Source: Methylocaldum sp002005105
GTDB lineage: Bacteria > Pseudomonadota > Gammaproteobacteria > Methylococcales > Methylococcaceae
Direction: 5' to 3'
Length of the DNA stretch: 64,000 nt
NCBI RefSeq assembly: GCF_051027545.1
Contig: NZ_CP194902.1
Span: 1,302,001 to 1,366,000 of the forward strand
In this document: piece by piece, positions 16,874 to 24,914 of the stretch
How positions within the stretch are numbered: position 1 is the first letter of the stretch
Layout: the number at the start of each line of letters is the position of its first letter
The notes under the pieces: generated by a model
Database searches by the model: none
What the model was told of the DNA's origin: nothing
Seen by the model: the letters and a program-made list of their open reading frames with translations, nothing else
Position numbers and translations under genes: made by a program

Positions 16874-17443
16874 TCAGGAACCGGCCCACAGGTCGCTGAG
16901 GGCGATCGTGACGGCCTCGAAGGGTGCAGCGGAAACTTCGTCGTGGTCCTGGTATAAGCCGGTTACGGTCCACTGCCCGTCGGCCAAGGCATAGGTTTCC
17001 GAAATCCGCGCCAGGGGATCAACAAGCCACAAAAACGCTACGCCGTAGCGCGCGTAAGCTCTCGTTTTTGTGACCCTATCCTTTTTCTGGGGCGTCGGCG
17101 AAAGGATTTCGCACACCCAGTCCGGAACCACCTCGAAGCGATGGTCTTCCGGCAAGCTCGACATGCGCTCGCGGCGCCAACCGGCGATATCGGGGACCAG
17201 CACTTCGGTATCGCGGACGAAATGGAATTCCGGCTCATCGATGATCCACCAACCGCCCGGACCGCCCCGGCCGCGATGATAGGCTGAACCGATATCGATC
17301 CCGAGCACAGGGGCGACTGAAGCATGAGGCCCGGCTCGGCCGGGCTGGGTGTACAGTTCTCGGCCGATGATTTCTCCGACCAGATTTTCCGGCAGCGCCA
17401 GCAAGCGCTCATACGGGCTCGATTCCTGAATTACGGCGGACAT
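16874..17443 (-). CDS. Uma2 family (DUF820) putative restriction endonuclease-like protein
   Basis: 189 residues with a PD-(D/E)XK nuclease fold as in the Uma2 family, which is abundant in cyanobacteria and scattered in proteobacteria; function unknown. Visible: N-terminal YERLLALPENLVGEIIGREL, a glycine-rich WWIIDEPEFHF, EVLVPDIAGWRRERM (Asp of the core), PDWVCEILSP (the Glu-x-Leu-Ser motif) and RVTKTRAYARYGVAFLWLVD (Lys/Arg helix and strand). A strong GGAGGT precedes ATG 17443. It interrupts an otherwise conserved ygfA-to-ilvA stretch, so it is probably an acquired gene. Confidence 0.88.
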   Translation of the reverse strand: MSAVIQESSPYERLLALPENLVGEIIGRELYTQPGRAGPHASVAPVLGIDIGSAYHRGRGGPGGWWIIDEPEFHFVRDTEVLVPDIAGWRRERMSSLPEDHRFEVVPDWVCEILSPTPQKKDRVTKTRAYARYGVAFLWLVDPLARISETYALADGQWTVTGLYQDHDEVSAAPFEAVTIALSDLWAGS

Positions 17444-17464
17444 CAGTTACCTCCGTTCTTTACG

Positions 17465-17680
17465 TCAAACATAGTCATTATCCACCGGCTCGACCAACAG
17501 TTGAGTCCCCGCTGTATCGGCCTCCCAATGTTCGACGGGCCGCTGGGACGGAAATTCGAGCAGCGTCGGACCATGCTGGCGGACTACAGCAGCCATTTTC
17601 CACAGATCTCTTTTTCGCGTGAACAATGGGGTTTTTGCTGCCGCGTCAGGATGTTTTAAGACGGCCACTTCCGCTAACAT
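17465..17680 (-). CDS. Possible small protein upstream of the Uma2 gene
   Basis: 71-residue frame on the same strand, ending 21 bases before the Uma2 ATG. Sequence begins MLAEVAVLKHPDAAAKTP and ends LLVEPVDNDYV; a basic-hydrophobic helix (KRDLWKMAAVV) lies in the middle. No recognised family. Weak ribosome binding site. Reading it as a real gene rests on strand, spacing and protein-like composition only. Confidence 0.35.
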   Translation of the reverse strand: MLAEVAVLKHPDAAAKTPLFTRKRDLWKMAAVVRQHGPTLLEFPSQRPVEHWEADTAGTQLLVEPVDNDYV

Positions 17681-17731
17681 GCTGTAGTTAATAACGTTAT
17701 TGAGAAATTACTTTTCGCGGGGGGAAGACAG

Positions 17732-18190
17732 ATGCGTTACTGGTTGATGAAATCCGAACCTTCGGAGTTCAGCATCGACGACCTGGAGAAACGGCCTCAT
17801 CAGATCGAGCACTGGGACGGCGTGCGCAATTATCAGGCGCGAAATATGATGCGCGATGAAATGAAAGTGGGGGACCTGGTGTTTTTTTACCATTCTAATT
17901 GCGATACGCCGGGCATCGTCGGCATCGCGAAAATTTCGCGTGAAGCCTATCCGGATTTCACCGCGTTTGACGCCGATAACAAGCATTACGATCCCGGCAG
18001 CAAGCCGGATGATCCGCGGTGGTTTATGGTGGATGTGCAGTTCGTCCGCAAGCTCAAACGCACTATCACTTTAAGCGAACTAAAAGACCGGCCGGAACTC
18101 GACGGTCTGGCGCTCGTTCGCCGCGGCAACCGGCTGTCCGTCATGCCGGTTACCGAGGCGCAGTGGACGTATATTTTGTCGCTGGAATAA
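17732..18190 (+). CDS. EVE domain-containing protein
   Basis: 152 residues, almost entirely an EVE domain (PUA-like fold), the bacterial counterpart of thymocyte nuclear protein 1; such domains bind modified bases in RNA or DNA. Motifs: YWLMKSEPSEFSIDDLE at the N-terminus, WDGVRNYQARNMMRDEMKVG near 30-50, VFFYHSNCDTPGIVGIAKI near 50-70 and DPRWFMVDVQFV near 95. Found in a similar place, near ygfA and ilvA, in pseudomonads. ATG 17732. Confidence 0.93.
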   Translation: MRYWLMKSEPSEFSIDDLEKRPHQIEHWDGVRNYQARNMMRDEMKVGDLVFFYHSNCDTPGIVGIAKISREAYPDFTAFDADNKHYDPGSKPDDPRWFMVDVQFVRKLKRTITLSELKDRPELDGLALVRRGNRLSVMPVTEAQWTYILSLE

Positions 18191-18224
18191 ACACTCCCAC
18201 TGGATGCCTTTGTGCCGGGATATG

Positions 18225-18650
18225 ATATGGCTTGCCGTCTTCTCCAGCCGTACCCGAAAACAATGGTGTGTCTGGGCGGGACGAGAAATCAGATGATAGA
18301 AATCGTGCTTGAGGTAATCGCTCTGGAAAGCCTGATCGTCCGTTTCTGCCGAATGACCGGCTGCAGCGCCGAACATATGCCAGATCGTGGAATACCTCGA
18401 CGATGCGGTCGGTGTGAAGAAATTCGGAGTAATAGATTTTTTCCGGTACCTCCCGGCCCGGTAGTTCCCATTCGGCATAGAAATCGACCGAATTGAGATT
18501 CCCGTCGACCCAAGCGAAAAGGCACCCCGGGGAAACGGCACCAGTTCGCGCAACGCTCTCAAGCTCGGGTACGAATACACGGTTGTCCAATCCCAGCGAG
18601 CAGAGCTGTTTAATGTAACTTTCTTTTGCCGTGAAGACGCGAAAGCCGAA
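18225..18650 (-). pseudogene. Degraded LuxR-type regulator N-terminal domain (multiple frameshifts, truncated)
   Basis: Fills the 524-base gap between the EVE and ilvA genes. Reading the minus strand while switching between two frames restores one continuous protein: AKESYIKQLCSLGLDNRVFV and PEL in one frame, LRALRELVPFPRGAFS in the second, WVDGNLNSVDFYAEWELPG and PEKIYYSEF back in the first, then SDYLKHDFYHLISRPAQTHH in the second. The rebuilt product resembles the N-terminal sensing domain of LuxR-family regulators, which carry 'LR.LVP...FSWVD' and 'S.Y...FYHL.RP...HH' segments. At least three frame changes are needed and no C-terminal helix-turn-helix follows before the EVE gene, so it is a truncated remnant. 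Boundaries are approximate. Confidence 0.68.
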
Positions 18651-18714
18651 AAATGATGAGGCGTTCGGGCTATCTCTTCGATCTTGCCACCATGTTGCGG
18701 TGAAGCAAAGGAAA

Positions 18715-20244
18715 TCAAGAGGTCGCGTTTCCGCCTGCGAACAGTCGATACGCCGGGTTGTCCGTCTCCTCCCGATAGGCGAAGCCGATGGCGTCGAGAA
18801 ATTCCTTGAAGGCTCGCCGTTCCGTCTTCGGTACCTGAATTCCCATCAGCACCCGCCCGAATGCAGCACCGTGGTTCCGGTAATGGAACAGGCTGATGTT
18901 CCAACGTCCGCCCATAAAAGATAAAAATTTCAAAAGCGCGCCGGGGCGTTCGGGAAACTCGAAGCTGTATACGGTTTCGTCCAACAGGCGCGGTGCATGG
19001 CCTCCCACCATGTAGCGGATGTGCTCCACCGCCAATTCGTTGCCGGTCATATTGGTAACCGTGAAGCCGTGTTCGCGCAGTTGTGCGATCAGTTCCTCGC
19101 TGTCCCGGCTGCCGTTGGCGATCGCGACGCCCGCGAAGATATGGGCGGCATTGTCGTCGAAATAGCGGTAGTTGAATTCGGTAATGCTGCGCCGACCTAG
19201 AACGCGGCAAAATTCGAGAAAGCTGCCGGGCTTTTCCGGAATCGTTACCGCCAAGAGCATTTCCTGGTGTTCACCAACCTGGGCACGCTCCGCCACATGG
19301 CGCAGCCGGTCGAAATTGATATTGGCCCCGCTTTCGATGGCGATCAGGCACTGATCCCGCACCCCGGTCATCGATGCGTATTTTTTCAAACCCGCAACAC
19401 CCAAAGCGCCCGCGGGTTCGGCGACCGATCGGGTATCGTCGAAGATATCTTTGATGGCCGCGCAGATCTCATCCGTATCGACCGTAACGACGTCATCCAC
19501 GTATTGATGTGCGACGTGGAACGGTTCCTTGCCGATTTGCCGCACGGCGACGCCATCGGCGAACAGTCCGACTTGTCTCAGGATGACCCGGCGTTTTGCC
19601 TTCAACGCCCGATTCAAGCAATCCGCATCGTCCGGTTCGACGCCGATGATCTTGATATCCGGGCGAACGAATTTCACGTAAGTCGCCACGCCCGCGATCA
19701 ATCCGCCGCCCCCCACCGGGATGAAGATGGCGTGAATGTCGCCCGTGTGCTGCCTCAGAATTTCCATGCCGATGGTGCCTTGGCCGGCAATAACCTCGGG
19801 ATCGTCATAGGGGTGGACGAAGCTCAATTTTTGCTCTTCGGCAAGGTTCATAGCGTGCTCGTACGCTTCGTCGTACGAATCGCCGAACAAAACGGTTTCC
19901 GCCCCGAAATTCTGCACCGCCCGCACTTTGATGGCCGGCGTGGTGCAGGGCATCACGATGACCGCCCGGATGCCCAGTCGCTGGGCCGAGAGCGCAACGC
20001 CCTGAGCATGATTGCCGGCCGAGGCTGCGATTACGCCGGCCCGTTTTGCTGCATCATCCAGTGAAACGATCTTGTTGTAAGCGCCTCGAAGTTTAAAGGA
20101 AAAGACTGGCTGAAGGTCTTCGCGCTTGATGTAAACCGAGTTGTCGAAGCGGCGCGTTAGCCCCGGCGCGAAGTCTAGGGGAGTTTCCGAAGCAACATCG
20201 TAAACTCGGGCGCGCAAAATGCGCTCGATATACTTATGAATCAT
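18715..20244 (-). CDS. ilvA: Threonine ammonia-lyase, biosynthetic
   Basis: PLP enzyme deaminating threonine to 2-oxobutyrate, the first step of isoleucine synthesis; feedback-inhibited by isoleucine. 509 residues, the long biosynthetic form. Catalytic domain: VFSFKLRGAYNKI with PLP lysine 51, AASAGNHAQGVALSAQRLG, and the phosphate-binding loop PVGGGGLIAGVATY. Two C-terminal regulatory ACT-like domains begin near residues 330 and 425 (each with EKPGSFLEFCRVLG or ERPGALLKFLSFMGG). Divergent from rpiA. Confidence 0.96.
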   Translation of the reverse strand: MIHKYIERILRARVYDVASETPLDFAPGLTRRFDNSVYIKREDLQPVFSFKLRGAYNKIVSLDDAAKRAGVIAASAGNHAQGVALSAQRLGIRAVIVMPCTTPAIKVRAVQNFGAETVLFGDSYDEAYEHAMNLAEEQKLSFVHPYDDPEVIAGQGTIGMEILRQHTGDIHAIFIPVGGGGLIAGVATYVKFVRPDIKIIGVEPDDADCLNRALKAKRRVILRQVGLFADGVAVRQIGKEPFHVAHQYVDDVVTVDTDEICAAIKDIFDDTRSVAEPAGALGVAGLKKYASMTGVRDQCLIAIESGANINFDRLRHVAERAQVGEHQEMLLAVTIPEKPGSFLEFCRVLGRRSITEFNYRYFDDNAAHIFAGVAIANGSRDSEELIAQLREHGFTVTNMTGNELAVEHIRYMVGGHAPRLLDETVYSFEFPERPGALLKFLSFMGGRWNISLFHYRNHGAAFGRVLMGIQVPKTERRAFKEFLDAIGFAYREETDNPAYRLFAGGNATS

Positions 20245-20297
20245 TTTTTAGTCTTAAAAGATACAAGTGAGAAACGCGGCCGGGACCGCTATGAAGC

Positions 20298-20327
20298 ATG
20301 ACAGCGCCGGCATGATCACGCTATTAT
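20298..20327 (+). promoter_or_regulatory. Putative rpiA promoter
   Basis: ATGACA at 20298-20303 and TATTAT at 20322-20327 with an 18-base spacer, 40 bases before the rpiA ATG. Confidence 0.4.
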
Positions 20328-20366
20328 CCCGCAATTTTCAAGTAACCACATGATGGAGCGACGAAA

Positions 20367-21023
20367 ATGACCCAAGACGAGCTTAAGAAGAAAGTGGCGG
20401 AAGCCGCCCTAGACTATGTAAAGGGCGTGTCGGTGCTAGGCATCGGCACAGGATCGACGGTCAATCATTTCATCGATTTGTTGGCCGATTTCAAACAGGA
20501 TATCGAAGGTGCCGTATCGAGCTCGGAGACGAGCACCGCTAAGCTCAAGAAAATCGGTATACCGGTTCTGGATTTAAATGCCGTGGGCTCATTGGAGGTT
20601 TACGTCGATGGAGCCGACGAGGTCAATCCTCACAAACAGATGCTCAAGGGCGGCGGCGGAGCCTTGACCCGGGAGAAAATCATCGCGGCGGCCAGCCGTA
20701 AATTCGTCTGTATCGTGGACGAGAGCAAATGTGTGGATGTCCTGGGCAAGTTTCCGCTGCCCGTGGAAGTCATCCCTATGGCCCGGAGCTATGTGGCCCG
20801 TCAGCTCGTAAAGTTGGGCGGGCAACCGCAGTGGCGCGAAAACTATATCACCGATAACGGCAACCAGATTCTCGATGTGCACAATCTGAACATCCTGAAT
20901 CCGGTGGAGATGGAGCGGGAAATCAACAACATCCCCGGTGTCGTGACCGTCGGCCTTTTCGCTTTGCGCGGCGCGGACATCGTTCTTCTCGGCGGCGAAA
21001 GCGGCGTTAGAAAGCTGGATTAG
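20367..21023 (+). CDS. rpiA: Ribose-5-phosphate isomerase A
   Basis: Interconverts ribose-5-P and ribulose-5-P. 218 residues. Motifs: GIGTGSTVNHFIDLL at about 27-41, SSETSTAKLKKIGIPVLDLN, VDGADEVN with catalytic Asp near 80, LKGGGGALTREKIIA near 92, and the C-terminal GVVTVGLFALRGADIVLLGG. ATG 20367. Divergent from ilvA. In methylotrophs the enzyme also feeds the ribulose monophosphate cycle. Confidence 0.97.
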   Translation: MTQDELKKKVAEAALDYVKGVSVLGIGTGSTVNHFIDLLADFKQDIEGAVSSSETSTAKLKKIGIPVLDLNAVGSLEVYVDGADEVNPHKQMLKGGGGALTREKIIAAASRKFVCIVDESKCVDVLGKFPLPVEVIPMARSYVARQLVKLGGQPQWRENYITDNGNQILDVHNLNILNPVEMEREINNIPGVVTVGLFALRGADIVLLGGESGVRKLD

Positions 21024-21034
21024 CCATCTTGTTT

Positions 21035-21088
21035 TGGCGGGTTACGCCCTTCGCCTTCGCTACTGCTACGCTCAGGGCTAACCCGCCC
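21035..21088 (+). repeat. REP-like palindromic element between rpiA and the oxidoreductase gene
   Basis: Inverted repeat with arms TGGCGGGTTA (21035-21044) and CTAACCCGCCC (21077-21087) around a 32-base centre containing an internal hairpin (CGCCTTCGC..). This layout (GGCGGGTTA..CTAACCCGCC) is common as an intergenic dispersed repeat in many gammaproteobacteria. It sits between two convergent stop codons and may also end transcription. No second copy was seen in the window. Confidence 0.65.
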
Positions 21089-22083
21089 TACGATATTTTC
21101 AAGACGATTTTGCCCGTGGTATGTCCGGTTTCGATCAGGGCGTGCGCGGCGGCGGCTTTTTCCAGCGGCAATACCTGGCTGACATGAATGTCCAACACGC
21201 CTTGGTCGATCCATTCGCCGCATTGCTGCAGAATTTCCACGTGGTGATCGCGGGCTTCGTGCAGGTTGCGCAGCATCGGGGTCAGCATCAGCTCGAAGCC
21301 TATCCGGAGATTGCGCATCCGCGCTTCTTGCAAAGAGATGTTGCCCGGGTCCAGCAGCGTGACCAGATCGCCGAAATGGGCGGTGCAGTCGATGCTATGT
21401 CTGAACACATCGGGTCCGACCGTGTCGATCACCAGATCCGCGCCCTGTCCGTCAGTCAGCTCGTTTACGCGCTGTGCGAAGTCTTCCTGTCGGTAATCGA
21501 TCGCCGCATCCGCGCCCCAGTTCTTGGCGAGTTCGGCTTTCTCCGCCGAACCGACGGTGGCGAGCACCCGCGCATCGCGGAGTTTTGCCAGTTGGACCGC
21601 CACATGACCGACGCCGCCCGCTGCGGCGTGAATCAGAACGGTTTGGCCGGCTTGTAGCCGTCCACGGTCGTAAAGGGCGCCCCAAGCGGTAATCAATACC
21701 AAGGGCGCTGCGGCGGCGTGTTCGAAATCGAGCGATTGCGGCATGGGAGCGGCCCAGCGCTCGTCCAACACGGTGTACTCGGCATAATTGCCCTGGTCGC
21801 CGCCCAGTCCGCCATGGCAAAACCATACCGAGTCGCCGATGTTGAATCGGCTCACGGCTCCGCCGATTTCGACCACTTCTCCGGCACCGTCGCAGCCGAG
21901 CACCGCCGGTAAGGGATTTGGGTAAAAAAGACCGTTTCGCCGTATTTTGGTGTCGACCGGATTGATCCCGGCCGCCCTGAGCCGGACTTTGATTTGGCTG
22001 GGCTCGGTGATGGCCAGTTCTTCGATATCCCGCAGTTCGAGCAGATCCGGCAGTCCCGGTTGCGTCATCAAGATCGCTTTCAT
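21088..22083 (-). CDS. Zinc-independent quinone oxidoreductase-like MDR dehydrogenase
   Basis: NAD(P)H-dependent reductase of the medium-chain dehydrogenase family, quinone reductase/crotonyl-like branch, 331 residues. GroES-like N-terminal fold (VRLRAAGINPVDTKIRRNG, LGCDGAGEVVEIGG), Rossmann domain with LIHAAAGGVGHVAVQLAKL (about 148-166) and the C-terminal LEKAAAAHALIETGHTTGKI typical of the family. The structural-zinc cysteines of alcohol dehydrogenases are missing. Substrate unknown. ATG 22083 overlaps the NlpC/P60 stop by four bases. Confidence 0.87.
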   Translation of the reverse strand: MKAILMTQPGLPDLLELRDIEELAITEPSQIKVRLRAAGINPVDTKIRRNGLFYPNPLPAVLGCDGAGEVVEIGGAVSRFNIGDSVWFCHGGLGGDQGNYAEYTVLDERWAAPMPQSLDFEHAAAAPLVLITAWGALYDRGRLQAGQTVLIHAAAGGVGHVAVQLAKLRDARVLATVGSAEKAELAKNWGADAAIDYRQEDFAQRVNELTDGQGADLVIDTVGPDVFRHSIDCTAHFGDLVTLLDPGNISLQEARMRNLRIGFELMLTPMLRNLHEARDHHVEILQQCGEWIDQGVLDIHVSQVLPLEKAAAAHALIETGHTTGKIVLKIS

Positions 22084-22649
22084 GGCTTTCCTACCCTGTG
22101 ATGATTAAGTTCGTGTCTCTCGGCACTAGCGGCGACTGACGCACCGTCCGGGAGGTAAGGTCTGCGTACGCCCAAAAAGCGCTCCAGCCAATAAGGACGT
22201 TCAAGACTGGAGACGATCACTTTCCCTTTTACGCTGCTGGAATGTACGAATGTATCGTTACCGATATAAATCCCGACATGGGAGAACGGCTGTCCGGTCG
22301 TATTGAAGAAGACCAAGTCGCCGGGTCGTCGGTTCCGGCTGTCGACACGCGGGGTCGCAGCAGCCATTTGATAAGCGGTTCGCGGCAGGCGAACGCCGTA
22401 TTTTTCATAGACGTATTTGACGAAGCCGCTGCAATCGAATCCTTCCCGCGGCGATTCGGCACCGTAGCGATAGGGTGCTCCTTGCAGGCTGAGGGCGTAA
22501 CGTGCCACTTCGTTCGAAGCGGGAAAATGGACCGTCCGCTTGACTTCCCGTGTCCCGGCGCATCCAGCGAGCAGAACCGAGACGGCGGCTAGTGCGAGCA
22601 GTTGCGAAATGACGGGTTTGCGGAAAAGTTGATAGATAGCCGACTCCAT
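22080..22649 (-). CDS. NlpC/P60 family lipoprotein (peptidoglycan endopeptidase)
   Basis: Probable gamma-D-Glu-meso-DAP endopeptidase in the periplasm. The frame opens at 22973, inside nspC, but ATG 22649 begins a lipoprotein signal (VSVLLAGC, Cys 30) and gives 189 residues. Catalytic motifs: EGFDCSGFVKYVYEKYG (nucleophile Cys near residue 70), RRPGDLVFFNT, FSHVGIYIGNDTF (His) and VHSSSVKG. Resembles Spr/MepS-type hydrolases. Next to nspC and the oxidoreductase on the minus strand. Confidence 0.93.
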   Translation of the reverse strand: MESAIYQLFRKPVISQLLALAAVSVLLAGCAGTREVKRTVHFPASNEVARYALSLQGAPYRYGAESPREGFDCSGFVKYVYEKYGVRLPRTAYQMAAATPRVDSRNRRPGDLVFFNTTGQPFSHVGIYIGNDTFVHSSSVKGKVIVSSLERPYWLERFLGVRRPYLPDGASVAASAERHELNHHRVGKP

Positions 22650-22696
22650 GTGTTGGCTCCGGGTGTTTGATTCGGGCTGGCGAAGTTGCCTTAAAT

Positions 22697-23908
22697 TTAG
22701 TCTCGGCTGCGATTGGCGGCAAGATCGGGTTCGGAGGCCATCCATTGGGTTCGGTAGTCTTCGTACCCGAAACGCTTCATTGCCTTGACTCGGCCATAAC
22801 GATCGGATGCGAAAATCGCGGGCAAATCGTAACCGTTGAAGCGGTTGGCCTTGATCAGGCTGTAAGCTCCGACATCGGGAAAGACCACACGGTCGCCGAC
22901 TCTCAAGGGTTCGCGAAATCGATATTCGCCGAAGACATCGCCGGCGAGGCAGGTGCTGCCGACGAGCAGGCATTCGAATGCCCCATCCGGCCGATGTTCA
23001 GCAACCGGAGGGACCTTCTGATATTCGAAGATCTCCGGAAGGTGGTTTACGCCCGTATCCAGGACGGCAATGAATTTGCCGCCCCGCTCGAATCGGTCGA
23101 CAACGCTCGCGACGAGATAACCGGCGCGACCGACGACGGCCTTGCCCGGTTCGAAATAGATCTCGACGTCGCGTCGCCGTTTCAAGGCTGCGACCAACTC
23201 GGACAGTTCGTTCAGATCATCGCCATTTTCGAAGAGATAGCCGCCGCCCAGATTGATCCATTCGAGCCTGTTCATAAACCCGCCGAGCACGTTTTCGATC
23301 CGGTCGAGAGTTGACTTCAGGGGAGCGAAGGAGCGCGATTCGAACGAAGTATGAAAATGGAGTCCGGCAATACCGCTCATTAAAGACGGATTCCGATCCA
23401 GAATGCTGGCGAGATTATCGACAGGAATGCCCAATTTCGAATACGGCCGGCAAGGATCGTAGCGGCCATCGGCGAGGAACGAAAGCTGCGGATTGACACG
23501 CAGCCCGATGCTCGCCCGCCCGGCCACGTGCGGTCCGAGCCGTTCGAACTGTTCCAGAGAATTGAAGCTGATGAAATCGCAATGTGCGGCGACTTCTTCG
23601 ATTTCGCTTGTTCTGAGGCCCGGGGTGGTGATATGCAGAGAGCTCTTCTGAGGCGGATGACCGCTCGTTTCGACAATTTCGGAGGCCAGGCGGGCTTCGA
23701 ACAGAGAGCTGACCGAAAAACCGTCGACTCTGGGCTGAATCAGGCGCAGTGCTCCGGCGAAAGGAAATGCCTTGATCGAGTACAACACACGTAAGCCGGA
23801 GGTTTCGCGTAGTCGGTCCAGGAGGTCAAGCGTATGGATGATCCGCGCTTCGTCATAGACGAAGGCCGGGGTTTCCGGCAGGGCATTTTTGAGGCGCTCG
23901 ATATCCAA
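22697..23908 (-). CDS. nspC: Carboxynorspermidine decarboxylase
   Basis: PLP-dependent, fold-III decarboxylase (alanine racemase-like) that turns carboxynorspermidine/carboxyspermidine into norspermidine/spermidine. 403 residues. PLP lysine in LYSIKAFPFAG near residue 46; HFHTSFESRSF near 195; INLGGGYLF near 235; FEPGKAVVGRAGYLVASVVD near 270; and the class signature LVGSTCLAGDVFGEY with catalytic Cys near 335. No ATG or GTG is available; TTG 23908 is the first possible start after an in-frame stop, with a weak Shine-Dalgarno. The partner carboxynorspermidine dehydrogenase gene is not in the window. Confidence 0.87.
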   Translation of the reverse strand: MDIERLKNALPETPAFVYDEARIIHTLDLLDRLRETSGLRVLYSIKAFPFAGALRLIQPRVDGFSVSSLFEARLASEIVETSGHPPQKSSLHITTPGLRTSEIEEVAAHCDFISFNSLEQFERLGPHVAGRASIGLRVNPQLSFLADGRYDPCRPYSKLGIPVDNLASILDRNPSLMSGIAGLHFHTSFESRSFAPLKSTLDRIENVLGGFMNRLEWINLGGGYLFENGDDLNELSELVAALKRRRDVEIYFEPGKAVVGRAGYLVASVVDRFERGGKFIAVLDTGVNHLPEIFEYQKVPPVAEHRPDGAFECLLVGSTCLAGDVFGEYRFREPLRVGDRVVFPDVGAYSLIKANRFNGYDLPAIFASDRYGRVKAMKRFGYEDYRTQWMASEPDLAANRSRD

Positions 23909-23936
23909 GGTGCTGCGGGAAGAAGCGGGTTACGGC

Positions 23937-24914
23937 TCAATAATCTTCCAGCACAGTAGATGCCTGCAGATCGGCATGATAGGACGAGCGCACCATCGGC
24001 GCGCTGGCGACCGCGGAGAAGCCGAGATTTCGGCCGGTTTCGGCGAGGTGTTCGAATTCCTCGGGCGTCGCGTAGCGGGCTACCGGCAAGTGGTCGCGGC
24101 TCGGTTGCAGGTATTGGCCGACGGTCAGCATATCGCAGCCGTGTTCGCGCAAGTCCGCCATGACTTGTTTCACTTCATCGAGCGTTTCGCCCAAGCCCAG
24201 CATCAATCCCGACTTGGTGGGCACTTCCGGATGAATCTGCTTGAAGCGGGCCAGCAAGTTGAGAGATACATGGTAATCCGCGCCGGGGCGTGCTTGTCGG
24301 TAGAGGCGTGGTACGGTTTCGAGATTGTGGTTGAAGACATCGGGGGGCGTCGCTGCCAATCGATCGAGCGCGGCATCGATCCGGCCGCGAAAGTCCGGCA
24401 CCAGTATCTCGATTTTGATGTCCTTATTCCGATGGCGGACGGCTTGGATGCAGGCGGCGAAATGACCGGCGCCGCCGTCGCGAAGGTCGTCCCGGTCTAC
24501 AGAGGTGATGACGACGTATCGGAGCCTTAGCTGCCGAACGACCTCCGCGAGGTGTTCGGGTTCGTTGGGGTCCGGCTCCGAAGGACGGCCATGGGCCACG
24601 TCGCAGAATGGGCAGCGGCGGGTACAGATATCGCCCAGGATCATGAACGTGGCCGTGCCGTGGCCAAAGCACTCCGACAGATTCGGGCAAGCGGCTTCTT
24701 CGCAGACCGTATGGAGATTCTGTTCGCGCAGGATCTGCTTGATCCGATTCACGCTCTCGCCGCTCGCCGCCTTGACGCGTATCCAGGCAGGCTTGCGCAA
24801 AGGGGACTCGTTTGGAATCACCTTGATCGGGATACGCTTCAGCTTGTCGGCTTTGCGTTGATGGGTGTCGGGGCTCAGCCTGGAGGGGGCCAAATAGGAA
24901 TCTTTGTCAGCCAC
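23937..24914 (-). CDS. lipA: Lipoyl synthase
   Basis: Radical-SAM enzyme inserting two sulfurs into octanoyl groups. 325 residues. Two iron-sulfur sites: CEEAACPNLSECF (auxiliary cluster, about 72-84) and the radical-SAM CTRRCPFCDV (about 98-107), plus GARPGADYHVSLNL-type region and the C-terminal RSSYHAD with the third auxiliary-cluster residue (Arg-Ser-Ser-Tyr). It overlaps lipB by 8 bases. Confidence 0.97.
   Translation of the reverse strand: MADKDSYLAPSRLSPDTHQRKADKLKRIPIKVIPNESPLRKPAWIRVKAASGESVNRIKQILREQNLHTVCEEAACPNLSECFGHGTATFMILGDICTRRCPFCDVAHGRPSEPDPNEPEHLAEVVRQLRLRYVVITSVDRDDLRDGGAGHFAACIQAVRHRNKDIKIEILVPDFRGRIDAALDRLAATPPDVFNHNLETVPRLYRQARPGADYHVSLNLLARFKQIHPEVPTKSGLMLGLGETLDEVKQVMADLREHGCDMLTVGQYLQPSRDHLPVARYATPEEFEHLAETGRNLGFSAVASAPMVRSSYHADLQASTVLEDY

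Noticed and set aside
18080..19210. Minus-strand frame of about 376 codons over the ilvA end and the gap before it
   Set aside because: Its first half is ilvA out of frame. Only the part inside the gap is meaningful, as one of the two frames of the LuxR-type pseudogene.
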